From the NCBI RefSeq assembly GCF_963675165.1, contig NC_087390.1, forward strand, positions 5,031,301 to 5,095,300: a DNA stretch of 64,000 bases, written 5' to 3'. Of this stretch, positions 12,594 through 27,100 are shown piece after piece. Below the pieces are notes generated by a model. It did no database searches. It was not told the origin of the DNA and worked only from the letters and a program-made list of their open reading frames with translations. The stretch's first letter is position 1, and each line of letters starts with the position of its first letter. The DNA comes from Halichondria panicea (lineage: Eukaryota > Porifera > Demospongiae > Suberitida > Halichondriidae). A program made the translations under genes and the position numbers.

Positions 12594-15500
12594 ACTCTGT
12601 GTGTATCCTCCTCCTTCAACTCTCCTCCTTGCTAGTGGAGCACGCTGCCCCTCACATCCACGACTCTAACAACAAGAGACAGGGAGCCAAGCTTCGGAGA
12701 CTAATGACCTTTGCATGGCCGTGTCTACTACCTAAACAATGTGTAGACCCGGCCACCAAGTATCACGGTCATCTGCTGTTGGCTCATATCATTGCCAAGT
12801 TTGCTATCCACAAGAGAATTGTGCTGCAAGTATTTCACAGGTTGGGCAGGTGTTTTGTACCTCACATTTCCCTTTACGTCAAAGGGCACATAGATTTACT
12901 TATTTTGCGTAATATTTTAATTGTTGTAACCATAGGACTCTGGTGTTTGCTTGCACTTTGCAAGGTGGTACCAGGGGGCTTCATAAGCCTTTGGTGGTAT
13001 ACTACATTGCTTAACTTTCTGCAGTGTCTTAACCGTATCACTGTACAATATTGCACAGCTTGTGTACACTGCACACGTATACACGCACACAACTTCCCTC
13101 AGTTTACTAAAAGCTCATGCCCTGGAGGCACGGTCCATCGTACGACAGGCTCTGGACATCCTCACCCCCGTGGTACCCATAAGAATGGAGGACGCTAATG
13201 CGACGCTGGTGCATTGGACCAAGAAGATTATTGTAGAGGAGGGACACTCAGTGGCGCAGCTTATACACATGCTGTGAGTTGATTGGTTGGGTATTGTCAG
13301 CTGATTTCGTTTAACTTTGAGCTCCAATTTGAAGTTTTTGAATGACCAAAATTTGTGTCCGATTCAATTTCTCTGAAAGTTTACAGAATAGACCACATTT
13401 TGGCACTGTTTTGCCAACAACAAATTGTCCCTTTGATTTAAATATACACGTACCACCTGGAAGGGCTCATTGAGCTGTGACTGCTCGTATCTTTGCAACC
13501 CTCCCTTCCATATTGAATCACTAGCCCCACCTCTTTACCCCTCCCCCTTCCAGTCAGTTGCTGTGTCGTCACTACCGAGTCTACTACCCTGTACGTCAAC
13601 ACCTGGTGCAGCACATGGTCTCCTCCATCCAGCGCCTCGGGCTGACACCCAACGCCACCATCGAGCAGAGGAAGCTGGCCGTCGATCTGGCCGAGGTCAT
13701 CATCAAGTGGGAGTTCCAAAGGGTGGGTGTGGTTTGATGCACTCCCATTTAATTTGTCTGTATACTATTAATTTATGTACATGTACATGTAGCTTCAGTT
13801 CTGCGCACACATTTTTTACTTCTATACATGTATTAGGAGGTAGTGTTGAGTTACATTGTACACTTTCTGCGTGTCTGTAGTATTTATTTGACCAAAGACA
13901 ATCCTCCAGCATAAAACATTACAGTTGGCCTTTTCATTAATTTTGTAAACACATTGTAATTGTACGTTTCAGAATAAGCACAAGCACCTGTCCTAATGCT
14001 TGTGCTTATTTCTCTCGTGTTAGGTTCGTGAGTCTCAAGAAGCTGACCCTGAGCCAATGGACACTGATGGTGCCCCGCCTGCTGCCACACCCACTGCCAC
14101 ACCCACCACCTCTGGCCTGGGGCTCAAGAGGACGGCCAGTGATGGAACGGGGGATAGTAAGAAGGCACGGACTCAGACCACCGTGGCCGACCCTCAATGG
14201 AGTCTGGAGAAGCAACACGCCGATGCCATCATCAACTTTCTCATCAGGTATGGTACTGTTGCCCATAGTGCTAAATTTAAATGATTTTTGCTAGTGGATA
14301 CATATACGTGTAAATACATGCAATAATGCTTTGTGGAGAACCATTGTACTCTCTAAATTTATTGTTTTTTCTTGATGCATGGTGCTAGAGTTTGTACGTG
14401 TGCTCTTCTTTTTCTCACTACTAATAGTTGTTTTATTGCTCCTCTATAATATAGACTAGCGTGTCAGGTCAACGACAGTCAGAGTCTACCAGTGGGCGGA
14501 GTCACCACGCCCGGCGAGGCCCTCTCCAAGCGGTGTGTCACTCTCGTCAAGACCTCGCTCAAACCTGACATCTGGCCCAGTAAGTTAACTGGTCGTGTCG
14601 TAGTGTTGATACTTTTTTTAACCCGAGGCATGTGGACGGCCACAGTTGATAGTAGTCCGTTGGTTTTCCCGTCTGCCTGTGGTATTCTGAGTCTACTCAC
14701 CTCGATGCCACTGCGTTTACAGCATGGTTAGCCTTCACACAAACAGTTTATTAGTGACAAATTTTAAAGCTTTGTTGTCGAGCAGAAGCTACGTTGGCTG
14801 CAGGCTGCAGGGCTAGGGCTAGCTAGCTAGCTAGCTAGCTATACAAGGAGGCACCTACTTGCAGCTGATGTGATCCTTGTACCAGGAACAATATGGAAAA
14901 GGGTCACTAAAGTAGAAAGATAGAATTAGATGTTGGTTTGTGAGATTCTAGTGTACAGCAACTAAACCTCAGTTCTCAGCATGCCTTTTTAGTGTTAGTT
15001 GCTCCTGTAAGTGTTACTTGCTGCTCAGCTCATTAAATTACTACTGCATTTATTGTATAACACTCTTCTGGTTTCTAGATCTATATATACATTTTTTTTC
15101 TCCTGTCAGCAGCCGAGGGTTTAGCACTTCAGTGTTATAGTTTATAGGACTTTTGTGTGTTCCGTGTAACAATTGTGTCAGTGTCACTGTAATCTCCTTT
15201 CCTCACAGATATTGACATTAAGATCCCGTGGTTTGCCAAGCTCTTCGATGCTCTCACACAAACTGACCCCTCCACTGGCAACTCTGTAGCCAATTACGCC
15301 AACATCTGCACAGCACTCGACCTTCTAACCTTCCTCCTACAAGTACTGCCCCAGAACGTCATCCTGGCTGGCTTCAAGACTCTACATAAAGGACTCAATG
15401 TGTGCATGACGTGTGGTAACACTAAGGTGGTGCGATACGTCCACGCTCTACTGACCAGGCTGCTCGGAATGTTCCCACCGGAGCATGGTAAGTGTGCATG

Positions 15501-16655
15501 TTTTGAGAAAGGCAAACCGGGGCTGATTGTTTTGCTAGGCTAAGACTTTTCCAAACACAACAAGAAATATTCATACAGCTAGGTTCAGTTTTGTTATTCT
15601 CCTTCAGTCGTTTTGGGTAAATACCCTTCTAGGGAGTTTTAGCAATGACGCATAGAATATTATAATTATTATAATTATAATTATTATAATTATTATAATT
15701 CACAATTATGCTTTCCTCCCCTACACACACACACACATTGTATACAGCTTCCTCAGCAGTGGCCTCTAAATATGATGAGCTAGACATCCTGTACGCCTCT
15801 GTTGCCAAGGTGATATCGGATGGTCTATCATTGTCTGAGAAGGCGTCCACGCTCGGTCTGAGTCAGCTGCAATGTACTCTCATGGTGCTCAAGGCTCCCT
15901 GCAATAACGACCCGTGCTACATTGACAGGTGGGGCTGTAGTGTGGTGTATACTCTCTAACGGCTTACCCTTCTAACTGTTATGTAAAGGCCTAGTCCCAA
16001 ACAAACTGTTTCTCATGTTCTCAAACTAGCTATTGAACTCATTCAGCTAAATCCACAGCAATTTTTGTTTGTTTACAATCAGTACAAATTAACCCCTCAG
16101 CTTGTACTAACTGTTCCTCAAAAGTCCCAGCTAGTATAAAGAGGTTTAATTATACTGATCTTGTGTGTTTTATTAACTCAGGGAATAAGACATGCAGCAT
16201 TGACTTTGTTGATTGACACTTTGTACACAACCCATATACGTAGCCTCAGTGAATGCATGATTTCGTCGTTATTATTCAACTTTTACTTTCTGTCATAATC
16301 CTTCCTCCAGATTTCTGACGCTATTCCTGAAGGTGACCCAGCGTCTGCACAAGGAGCACATCACCCTCGTAACGCCCTCAGGGGACAGTCAGACCGTGTC
16401 TGAGCTACTCCAATGGTCTCTGGACATGATTAAGACTCGACTATCTGTGATGCCTCAGGACACACGCAAAGCTTTCTTGAATATTCTGACCAGTCTGATT
16501 GAGAAGAGTCCGGATCCTAAGCTTCTGAAAGTGGTCACTAAGATGGTGGAGGAGTGGGTTAAGGCTAAGGTGCGTATGTGTGTGGGGGTGGAGGAGTGGG
16601 TCAAGTGTGTGTGTGTGCGTGTGGGTTGGAGGAGTGGTTCAAGGCTAAGGTAGAC

Positions 16656-16709
<54 letters not shown>

Positions 16710-19700
16710 ACACACACACCCTCACGCCCACCCTCTACAGCACGAGCACCCGGGTCATTCATCCCCCTCCCTACGAGAGAAGTCCCTCCTCCTCACTCGG
16801 ATGATGGTCTTCTATGAAAAGAGGTTCCCAGACGATCAAGAACTACTCGCCCAGTTCCTAGAAATCATTCTATTTGTCTACAAGTGAGTAGTGAAACATA
16901 TGACTTCACGCAACTTAGTATTGTACTGTAAGTTCAGTTGGCTTCCAGAAACTCCCATTGCCCCTCTGTATACTAACATCACCACCCTTTCATTAACTTG
17001 ATTTGATTACTAAACAACAGACTACAAAGAATTGTGCAAACATTATTTTGAGTTAAACTGTAGGCGGAATCGATTCCTTAATCCTTTCTTGCCCCCTAGA
17101 AACGAGAGTGCCAGTTCCTCGGAGCTGCTGGCCAAGTTGGAGCCCGCCTTCCTCTGTGGCCTCCGCTGTCCGCAGGTGCCCATGAGGTCAAAGTTCCAGG
17201 AGGTGTACGAGGGAAGCGTATCACAGAGGGTGTTTGACAGGATGCTCTATGTACTCTGCTCTCAGAACTGGGAGCATTGTGGAAGCTACTTCTGGGTCAA
17301 GCATTGCATTGATGTAAGTATGTGTGCTCTAGTGTATATATATCATGGTGTTTCAAGAGTGTGTGTACCATTGAATATCGAATTAGTGGTGTTTAAAAAT
17401 ACACTAGTTACGGCTTTGTAAGAGTTGTATAGCTTAACTGTGTTTTTAAACAATTCCACAATTGTGTAGACTTTTCTATATAATATGCATGCACATGTAT
17501 GTATAGTTAAAATCAATAACTGTGTGAGCACACTATGGGATATGGATAGACAGAGCTACAGAAAGCACATTTTCGTTTAAGTTATGACCTCTCAAATCAG
17601 CTGTGTTCTTTTCCCCCCTCCAGCTGGTCCTGACGGCTGGGTCCCATGAGGACCTGATAAACCACTCCCCCTCATCCCCTCGGCTCCCTTGTATCTCCTC
17701 TATCAGTCACATCACGACCACTGTCACCACTGACGTCACTGAACCACCAGCTATCTCAACTCAACTACCTGAGGTGAGGGGTGTTTACATGTAATAAGTT
17801 TGATTTCAGCTCTCCTTTCATATTTGAGAATGTTACGATTTACAGTTTTAGGGATTGGCAAAAGTTTTGAAGTGAAGCCCAAGGCCGATTCTATGTCAGC
17901 CTAAATACGTGCATATCGTTCAAAACGACTAAAGTCTAGGTTTGACCTTCATAAAGTTGTCATAACTTTATCATACTTCACTGAAATTCTAAGTTCATAT
18001 ACCATTGGATTCCTTGTTAAAAAGCGCTTCTATCTATATGCTGTAGAGCTGGTAAGCTCCAACCCAGCTAAAAGTTATCATTTTCCATGTAGAAGTCCCA
18101 TTTTGTCCACCACATAAAGCATAACTGAAGCCATAAATATGCCTCGGTGCGCATGCGCCTGCGAGGTATACGGTAGTGGGTCTGTGTCTGTGTGTCAGCT
18201 GCTCAAGGATCAATGAAGTGCAAGTAAGAGTTTCTAGTCATGTTTTCTTGGCTTGCCATTTGTGGATTTACAAAATAAAGCTTCGTTCTCGAGTTATGCC
18301 TACTTGGAATGCCATTGCAGCCTTTTCAGAAGAGTCTGTAGCAAAACTTGTTCACCGAGTGTTGCTACTTTACTTAGTAGTTAGCTCTGCACTAGAACGC
18401 TAGCTATTGGTAGCTGCGAGAGTGAGAAGAGAGCTGCAAGGCTCTGCTGAATTGCAGCCATTAATTTTAGACTTGAAATTTTGGCATCAATCGGTTTTAA
18501 CAACAATCATGGTTGATCATTACCCACTATTTGAGTTTCCTTGTGATTGCTTTCATTCCTTCTGTATTGCACTGAACTAAAGGGCGACTTAGATTCGAAG
18601 CTAAGTACTATTTATGGAATGTAAACGTATTCACACCACTTCCTGTCGTACCTCCTCTGACATATCATGTGTGTCTTATGATTATTATGATCTTTTCCTA
18701 CTTAAAATGGCTACCTCTAGCTCTCAAAACAAAGCTGCTGCTATAGGCTATGAGTGTAGGTTTCTGGACCAAGTTCCTGAAGAGTACCTTTGCAGGCAGT
18801 GCAAACATGTAGCAAGGGAACCTATTATTGTTGATTGCTGCAATGAGACCATGTGTGAAGCTTGTGTTCAAGAAATGATGGAAGACAAGAAGCCATGTTC
18901 AAACTGTCAAAAAGTACCTGTCAAATATATCCCCAATAAGATCAAAAACAAGATTCTAGATCTAAATGTTCACTGTTTGAACTGTCAAAAAGTACCTGTC
19001 AAATTTATCCCCCAAAACAAGATTCGGAGTTGCAAATGGACAGGACAACTACAACAACTTGATGAACACTTAAGTGACTGTGAGTATGTCGACACAAAGT
19101 GCCAGCAGTGTAAAAAAAGCGTTCAAAAACGTAATATGATTACACACCTTGCCAACGAATGCCCTGAAAGAGAGTTAGTGACAGAAGTACATTTTGTAAA
19201 CTACCAGTTATACATTCTGAAGTGCCCCAATGGATGTGGGGTACATTTCGAGCGAGGTGATCTTGAAGACCACATAAATATGTGCAGCCTTCAAAAAGTC
19301 GAGTGCAAGTTCAATTTTGCTGGTTGTGAGGCTGAGTTCATACGAGGCCAGCAAAAAGATCACATGGAACAAAACACACAGAAACACCTTGCCTTAATAG
19401 CTACTACTCTGAGAATCAGCCAAGAACAGCAGCAAGCATTCGATCAGAAGCTTCAAGAACAGACACAAATGACAAACAAATTTAAAAAGCAACAGATAAC
19501 TAGTACCACCAGAAGCCTATGGTCCGTCTACATTCTCCTTATCTCTTTATCTGTTCTGATCATTACATGGGCAATATGCTATGAACAAGAAGAAAATAGT
19601 AATTGTGATAACATTTTTCAAACACTGAAAAAAGACACAGAAAAAAGCATTGAAGCAATGAAAAGCAAAACTGAGAAGGATATTAATGCACTGAAAATGG

Positions 19701-22700
19701 AAACTGACAAAAGGATGGAAGTAATGAAGATCAAAACTGAGAATGAAATGACCAAGAAAATCAATGCCATGCAAAGGGAACACGAGAAAAAAATTCATGC
19801 ACTGATTGATATTCAGAACAAGAAAATTAACGTTAAAAAACAGAAAACAAAACATGACAACGAGAGAGAAAAAACAGAGTTTGCGGATTGGTTTATGGAT
19901 TGGATTGTGTATTTGATTAAAATTAGGTCGCCTCCTAGTTACTTTTAATGCGTTACATATATATTATAATTATTATTATGTTATGCATTATGCATTGGTC
20001 AGGATTATTGCGCAAACAGATAGTTATTACTATGAACTTTGAACTCAATCATAGATTGTGATGTCATCAGATTCTAAATAGTGCCAGTTTTTGTAGTTAG
20101 CTAAGCAGAATCATAGAATTTAGCTAGACAAGAGACTACTGGTAGCCTACATCTATAAAGACAAGCTAGAAATATTTGCCTGGGCTGCTCCTACGCCACT
20201 GTTATGCATGTAGACAGTAATGCACTTGTACTGAAATGTTATAGTGTAGGAATGTTAATTATTCGTTTCCTGTTTAGCTGAGCCCCCTTTTGATGAGAGC
20301 CTCTTCTGTCTTAAAACTAGTGTTCAAGCCTTTTAGACCAACGCAATAGATGACATAAGCCACAGCTTCACAGAACTCAGTCATAGAGATGAAGTATTAC
20401 GGAACATATTCTTACTAATTTCCTGTGTAATTTACTAAGGTTTTACGTTCGTAGTACGATTAATTACCCAGTAATTTGAAGCGCATGCGCACTATCACTC
20501 CTGCAATAGGTACCAGGCCGTACTTTTATCGGCCTTGAATCGAGGCTAGGGCGAGTCCCATAGTTTCGAGTACTGTAGAGAAAAGCTCAGCGACCGGATA
20601 TCCGTCTGAGTGTCTGTCTGTCACTTGAAGCTTTTTAGCATGATGATCGCTCCATTTGCACGCTTTTTAGTGTGACGATCTGTTTATCTCGTAGTTTAGC
20701 GTGACGATCGCTGCAAGACATTAATTTTTATTTCTACTCGAACTCACGGGATGAAACTGATACAGCTTAACAACTAAGGCAGTGAGGCAATGGCGTTGAA
20801 CACACCATCTGCTGGCAAGACTAAGGGAAGTTTGACAACAAAAAGGAGCTAATGAGACAGAAGCTCGTCTGTCGTCAAAAGGTTCGAATTGAAGAGGAAA
20901 AGAGAATTGCAGTTAGAGAGATCTTTAGGAAACGAAGGAAACAGCACGTCGAAAAAGTAATTACTAATCATTACAACTTCTTTGTCTTCGCTAAGGCTAG
21001 GCTCGCCCTAGTTGGGCGGAGTCCAACCACGCTTTGCCAGTGGTTGGGTATCACGACAATATACGTTTTTGTTGCAACTGCAGAAAACTTGCAGCCCAAT
21101 CAGATTGCAGCGTTCAAGAAAGAAACCTTACAGCTCAATTAGTAGTTAGCTTTGCACTAGAACGCTAGCTATTGGTAGCTGCAAGAGTGAGAAGAGAGCT
21201 GCAAGGCTCGGCTAGGCTGATGCAGCCATTAATTTTAGACTTGGCATCGATCGTTTTTAACAACAATCATGGTCGATCATTACCCACTCTTTGAGTTTTG
21301 CATGCAAGCTAATGCAAAAATGTTCATCGTGTATATAGTAGCTTTATGTTATGTAGCTTTGGCATCTCCACCGAGGCATCAGCACCTGCGGTGTTTTCAT
21401 TGACCATATAACTTTCGGGGTCGAACTCAACGCAAATAGACTTTACGTTAAGCGTCTAAATGTTACGTTTTCAAATCAGTTTCAGAAACGGCTTGCTATT
21501 TGTGGCTTGCTATTTGTACACACATTTGCCTAAGATTTTAACATAAGCTGTTCAATGTGACCCCCACACATACACTGTACACAGGAGTTGCTGGTTATGG
21601 AGGGTAACGACTCCAGCGGGGGTGAAGACGGAAGAGGGGGTGCTCTGAAGAAACTGGCCTCCAAATTAAACTCGTTTCTCACTGACGCTCGTACAATCAA
21701 GACCGGGCAATACCTGATCTCATTGGCCCACCTCTGTCACCTGGACACGGAGTTAGCTCACCATGTTTGGATCGACCTCTTCCCTCGGGTGTGGACAGCA
21801 CTCTCTGATGCACAGAGAGAGGTCGGTCAGAGATACAAATGTATTGTGCTTTTACTTGCAAGTGTTTTGTGCTACGTTTCATGTACATGTACTTCTTGTA
21901 TGCTGGCTGACCTTGTGCGTGTTGTATTGTTTATAGTAAATGTATTGCAAACAGTTTTCTTAGATGATTATACTCACAATGCATGTTATGTTGGTGGTTA
22001 ATTCTACCTTTTTTATGACTGTAAGACCTACGTACTGCCACCGTAATTGAAGCTCCATATTACAATCATCTTTATACGGTAATTATAGCTTATGGAAAGG
22101 TTCTGTTTTCATCCTATACCTCTCCCAATCTTAAACTCCTCCCATTATACAGGTAGTGTCCAGGGAGGTGAGTCCATTCATGTGCAGTGGCGCCCACCTG
22201 GTACAGATGGACTCTCACCCCAGTGCTGTCGGCAGCTTCCTGGAGGCCGTGGTCAAGTGCAAGCCACAACCACAGATCAGGTCGTGCATACTGAAGGTGA
22301 GTGTGTACCATATCACATATACAGTGCATGTACACATTGTATAGGCCAGTGTCAATACTGTGTGACTTCAGCTGTATGTGTATATGCATGTAAGTGTACG
22401 TTCGTATGCCGAGTCAAAGAGTTATAGTTGTTATAGTACTTAGGGGATGAAGGTTAAACCTAGGGCCCCTTTTAAGTTTTAACTTTCCTCGTCTGCAAGA
22501 ATTGCGCATGGGCAGCAAAATCACTTCTCTCGAAAAACGCTATTCCATTTGTTGTTTGAATGGATATTATAATTATAGTCTATTCCCTCCAACACACATA
22601 CACACAGTACCTTGGTAAAACACACAACTATTGGCATGGCTCCGCCCTGCTGCTAGAGGAAAGGGTGCTCTCTGAACAAGAGGTAGCGGGAAAGGTACGA

Positions 22701-24149
22701 CAGATCCCCTCCTATGATGGTAACTATGGAGACCAAATTCTGGACCCTCTACAACAGGTGAGAGATATTGAGATAATCACGAGATATATCAATAATGTGA
22801 ATATATCACTAGATCCCTCTCTGATACTCAGGCTAGCATATACACGTATCTCTCTTAGGTATCTAGATAAATCCTCTCAATCAAAAATGTGAGTCATTAC
22901 TCTGATTTTTACTAAGTACAATGTAGCTGACTATGATTATGTAGACTTGTGTTTGTGACGTGTTACCATTAAAACATTGCCCAACCCTCTCAGGAGTCTC
23001 TGGATTCTCTCTCGGAGCTCTACTCCTCCCTGTCGGAGGACGACATGTGGGCGGGACTATGGACTGAGCGTGCCCAGTTCCCAGACACGGCGCTGGCTAT
23101 TGTGTACGAGAGTCAGGGGCTCTTTGAGCAGGCGCAGGAGACTTACGAGCAGGTGAGTGAATAAGAGATACATGTACAATGTACATGTATGTGTACGTGC
23201 GTAATTGTTCTACGTAATATGATTATTAACTCCATGGTTGTGTATTAGAGCTCAGCCAATTTGGTACAATACCAGTATTGATTGCATTAGCTTACATTGC
23301 TAGATAATGCTACCACTTTGTTCCAGTCTAAATATATCCACAAGGATCAGTCTAAATATATCCACAAGGATCCGTAGAATACTATTCAGGTCTCAGTTCT
23401 GCTTGACACTATTATGCAATACCCCCACATTGCCCTACCCCTATATGACAGTGCCACGAATGTCGCCCGTAACTCTAAATTAGGCCTTCCATCTTCCCCC
23501 CTAAATTTCTGTTTTTGGTTTGTTTGTTGAAGTGAGCTTGCTTGCTTGCACGTATAGCGTTCTCTTACTGATCAAAGACATGTATGCACATAACTCCACC
23601 ACACCCCCTCTTACCCTACAGGTGATCAAGCAGGCGCGAGAGCTTCACAACTCCGCCCCTGCCCCGCCCAGTATCCTTCCAGAGTACAAGGTGTGGGAGG
23701 AGCATTGGTGTCGCTGCTCTAAAGAGCTCGGTCATTGGGAGACTCTTAACGACTTTGGGAAGTCTCAGAATGGAATTAACCCTTTCTTAGGTAAGGGAGG
23801 AATTGGAGTGCTGCACAGTATTATATAGCAGTAGTACATGTAGGTTTAGACTGTAGTCTGTGTGGCTCTTTCATGTTGTACAAAAGAACGGTTTGCCATC
23901 ACTGAACTGTCAGATGGAACTCTGATCGGAAATCTTAGTTCTAGGAGAGGTTCGCATTTGCCGAATACTTTTCAAAACCTGACCAATGTGCATATTGTAC
24001 TCCTGTATTGCCTAGCTGTTTCCTACGTAACTGTTAGTGATCAGTAGATTCATGTAGAGTAACATATATATTAAAACATAAGTGCATGTACAGCCCTAGT
24101 CTGTTACTCCTTGTTTGTGGCACATATGTGTACGTGTACGTGTATATCC

Positions 24150-24197
<48 letters not shown>

Positions 24198-27100
24198 CAC
24201 ACACACACACAGTCCTGGAGAATGCGTGGCGTGTGCAAGACTGGACAGCCATGAAGGAAGCCTCCACACAAGCAGAACCAATTTGCTCTGAGAACTACAG
24301 CGCTCGTCTTAATCTCCTCCGAGGCTTCCTAGCTCTATGCTATCCTGATGAGCAGAGATTAAGTGCCGTGGAGAAGTTAATTGAGGCAGCCAGTATTCAG
24401 GGCATCAAGCAATGGCGGAGGCTACCTAAGATTGTGTCTCACGCTCATGTCTCTCTGCTGCAGGTAGGGTGGGGGGGGGGAGGGTTGCATGTGATGTGAT
24501 GTGGAGTGAGTATAAGATGTAATAATTATAATGGGCTGGCAATTATACTTTATTGATGGAGGATGAGATTTATAGTGTTGTTGGGGGATTAGGCCACAAC
24601 AAGAGGTAGTTCTGTTTCTGGTCAGGTTGCTTCTCTGATTACGTGAGGCCAGGAGGGACAACAGCAACTGAGCCACAAATATTTGCAGTGTCATCACTTT
24701 TTTATTTTTCACAGTTTATCTTTAAAAACGGTTTACAACACAATAAAATAACATACAGGAAGAGGTATTTTAGGCTTTGGCAACCAGAACATTGAACTGA
24801 GAATTGTCTCTATACCAAACACCTATATACTGTCATTGCACTAGCTTGAGCCATTGTAAGTGCTCTGTATCAAAGCAAAAAAGCAAAATGAGACCACATA
24901 ATTATTGTGTTAGCATAATAACATCTTTCTTTGCAAAATACAAGATAATAATATTATACAAGATACAATCACTATAGCTTACTGAATACCTTAAGGTGAC
25001 ATATTTTCGCGTGTATTAATTTCTGCTATTTCTGCGAATGAGAGTAAAATCGCAAAAATTAGTACTCGCATATAATTGGCCGCCCTCTTGTTTAATGTAT
25101 CCAGATCGACATTTCGCAAAAAATTATACCGCAAAATATACAAAACTGTAAAAACGCAAACAAATCTACCTGTGAAAATATGTCACCTTAAGGTATTGAA
25201 GTGTTGTAGGTGCTGTACATGTAGTTATTGCAACACCCACTCAACCTAAAGTGAGTGGGTGTGGTTTGCGCATGCGCATTAGGTGTGTTGCTAAAAAAAC
25301 AGCCCAGTGAAATATTGAGCGGCGGATGGACCAGAAACAGAACTACCTCTTGTTGTGGCCTTAGTGTAGAGCCTACATGTACATTGTATATATAATTATT
25401 TGCCATGATTGTGTCATAATTATATTTATAGCAGTTGCGTGCATGGTTATGCATGTTACCGTGAAGCGGGAATTAATTTTCGCTTGTGCAAATTACTCGA
25501 ACGTCCTCAAAAGAACTGTGTGTGGTTGTAAAATTCGCATTTCAATGTTCAATGCACACTCACCAACAAACTTTTGATGTGCAATTAATTAAACGTATAA
25601 AATACCGGCTCGTAGGAATTTCTCCCAGTTTTAATTTTTGCGTTAACTGATGTCACTTGAATGTGTTGTCTGTGATTAACTGGTATGCATGCCCTGGTGA
25701 ACTTTTATCTGATCATCAATTCTGATATGCGCAGGCACTGTCAATAAAGAATTAATCAAAGGTATATTAACCGCTGAATATACGTAGGCCCATTGTAAGG
25801 AACTTTTGTTACAGATTCAATTTATAACGCAGATATGCATGGTGGTATATCGATTGTGAATTGTGCAAAAATTATCATCTGATAAATACATAGCTACGTA
25901 TACATGCAGTTCAAGGCTTGTTGTTTAAAATATCTGTAGTCTATTGTTTCCTTTATCGGCCACTACTAAAGAATCGTTGTGATCGACGGCCATTCCATAG
26001 ATAGATCTGAACTTTGTTTGATCGGAACCTTCTCCCCCGAAAGTTGTGATGTAGGCTCCCTGAGAGTTGAAGACGCTTACATAATGCGGACCGTTCTCAC
26101 TGACGTACACTGTGTCATTGCTGTCAATGGCAAGACTGTACGGACCGCTTAGCTTTTCACCGTTCGCTTTTTGTGCAAATGATCGTAGAAACTGGCCTTT
26201 TACTGTGAAGACTTTCACACATTTGTTGGTGTGGTCAGAAACATACAAGTTGTTGGCACTATCAAAGGCAATGCAATAAGGATATTGAAATTGTTCGCTT
26301 CCTTCTCCACAAGACCCAAATGATCGTACATGTTTGAATTCTGTGGAGAGCACTTGTATTCTGTGATTATAGCTGTCTGTGACATACAGGTAGTTGTCAT
26401 GGTGATTGAAACAGATGCCATATGGCCACTTGAACTGCAGACTACCGCTTCCTGAAGTACCGACTTTTGATACAAACACTCCTTGTGAATCGAATTTTTG
26501 TATGCGATGATTTCCATAATCTGCTACATAGACATTGTCGTCTTTGTCCACAGTCACACCATGTGCACCGCTAAGTTGTCCGTTTCCCGATCCTTTTGTA
26601 CCAAATGTTCGTACCTTTCACCTTTCGTAGTGAACACTGAGACACAACGTCCATCTTCCTCGATAACTACCATTTGACCTCATGTAAAAACAACAACTCA
26701 TGTAAAATTAGCAATCTTTAGTCGAACTTTATATGTAATTATGTGGTGCCTATATCGAATTTTGCAAAAAAATTGTGTGATAAAACTGACGTAGCTAAGA
26801 TCTGTTTGTAAGTGTAGTTGGTCACTTAGTTTGTTTCATAATGTGCATAAGAACAATAAGTATGTAGCTACGGAAGACAGTACAGTGTATAACAACCCAT
26901 TATTTAGTTTGTTTCTTGTTTAAAATGCACTCAATTGAGGTAAAATGAAATAACAGTAAGTACATGGCATTGTGCAATAATATAGATACATTACAGTCTT
27001 TAGCTCGTTTTAAGTATTTGTTTCCTTTATCGGCCACTATACTAAAGAATAGTTGTGATCAACTGCCATTCCATTCCATAGATAGATCTGAACTTTGCTT

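Noticed and set aside
12467-13198. 243-codon frame with a poly-Thr/His run
   Set aside because: It is TRRAP exon 7 read through the preceding CA microsatellite and the following intron, not a separate gene.
20852-21142. 96-aa basic frame as a gene
   Set aside because: No recognised domain, overlaps a dispersed repeat, and no splice or start context supports it.
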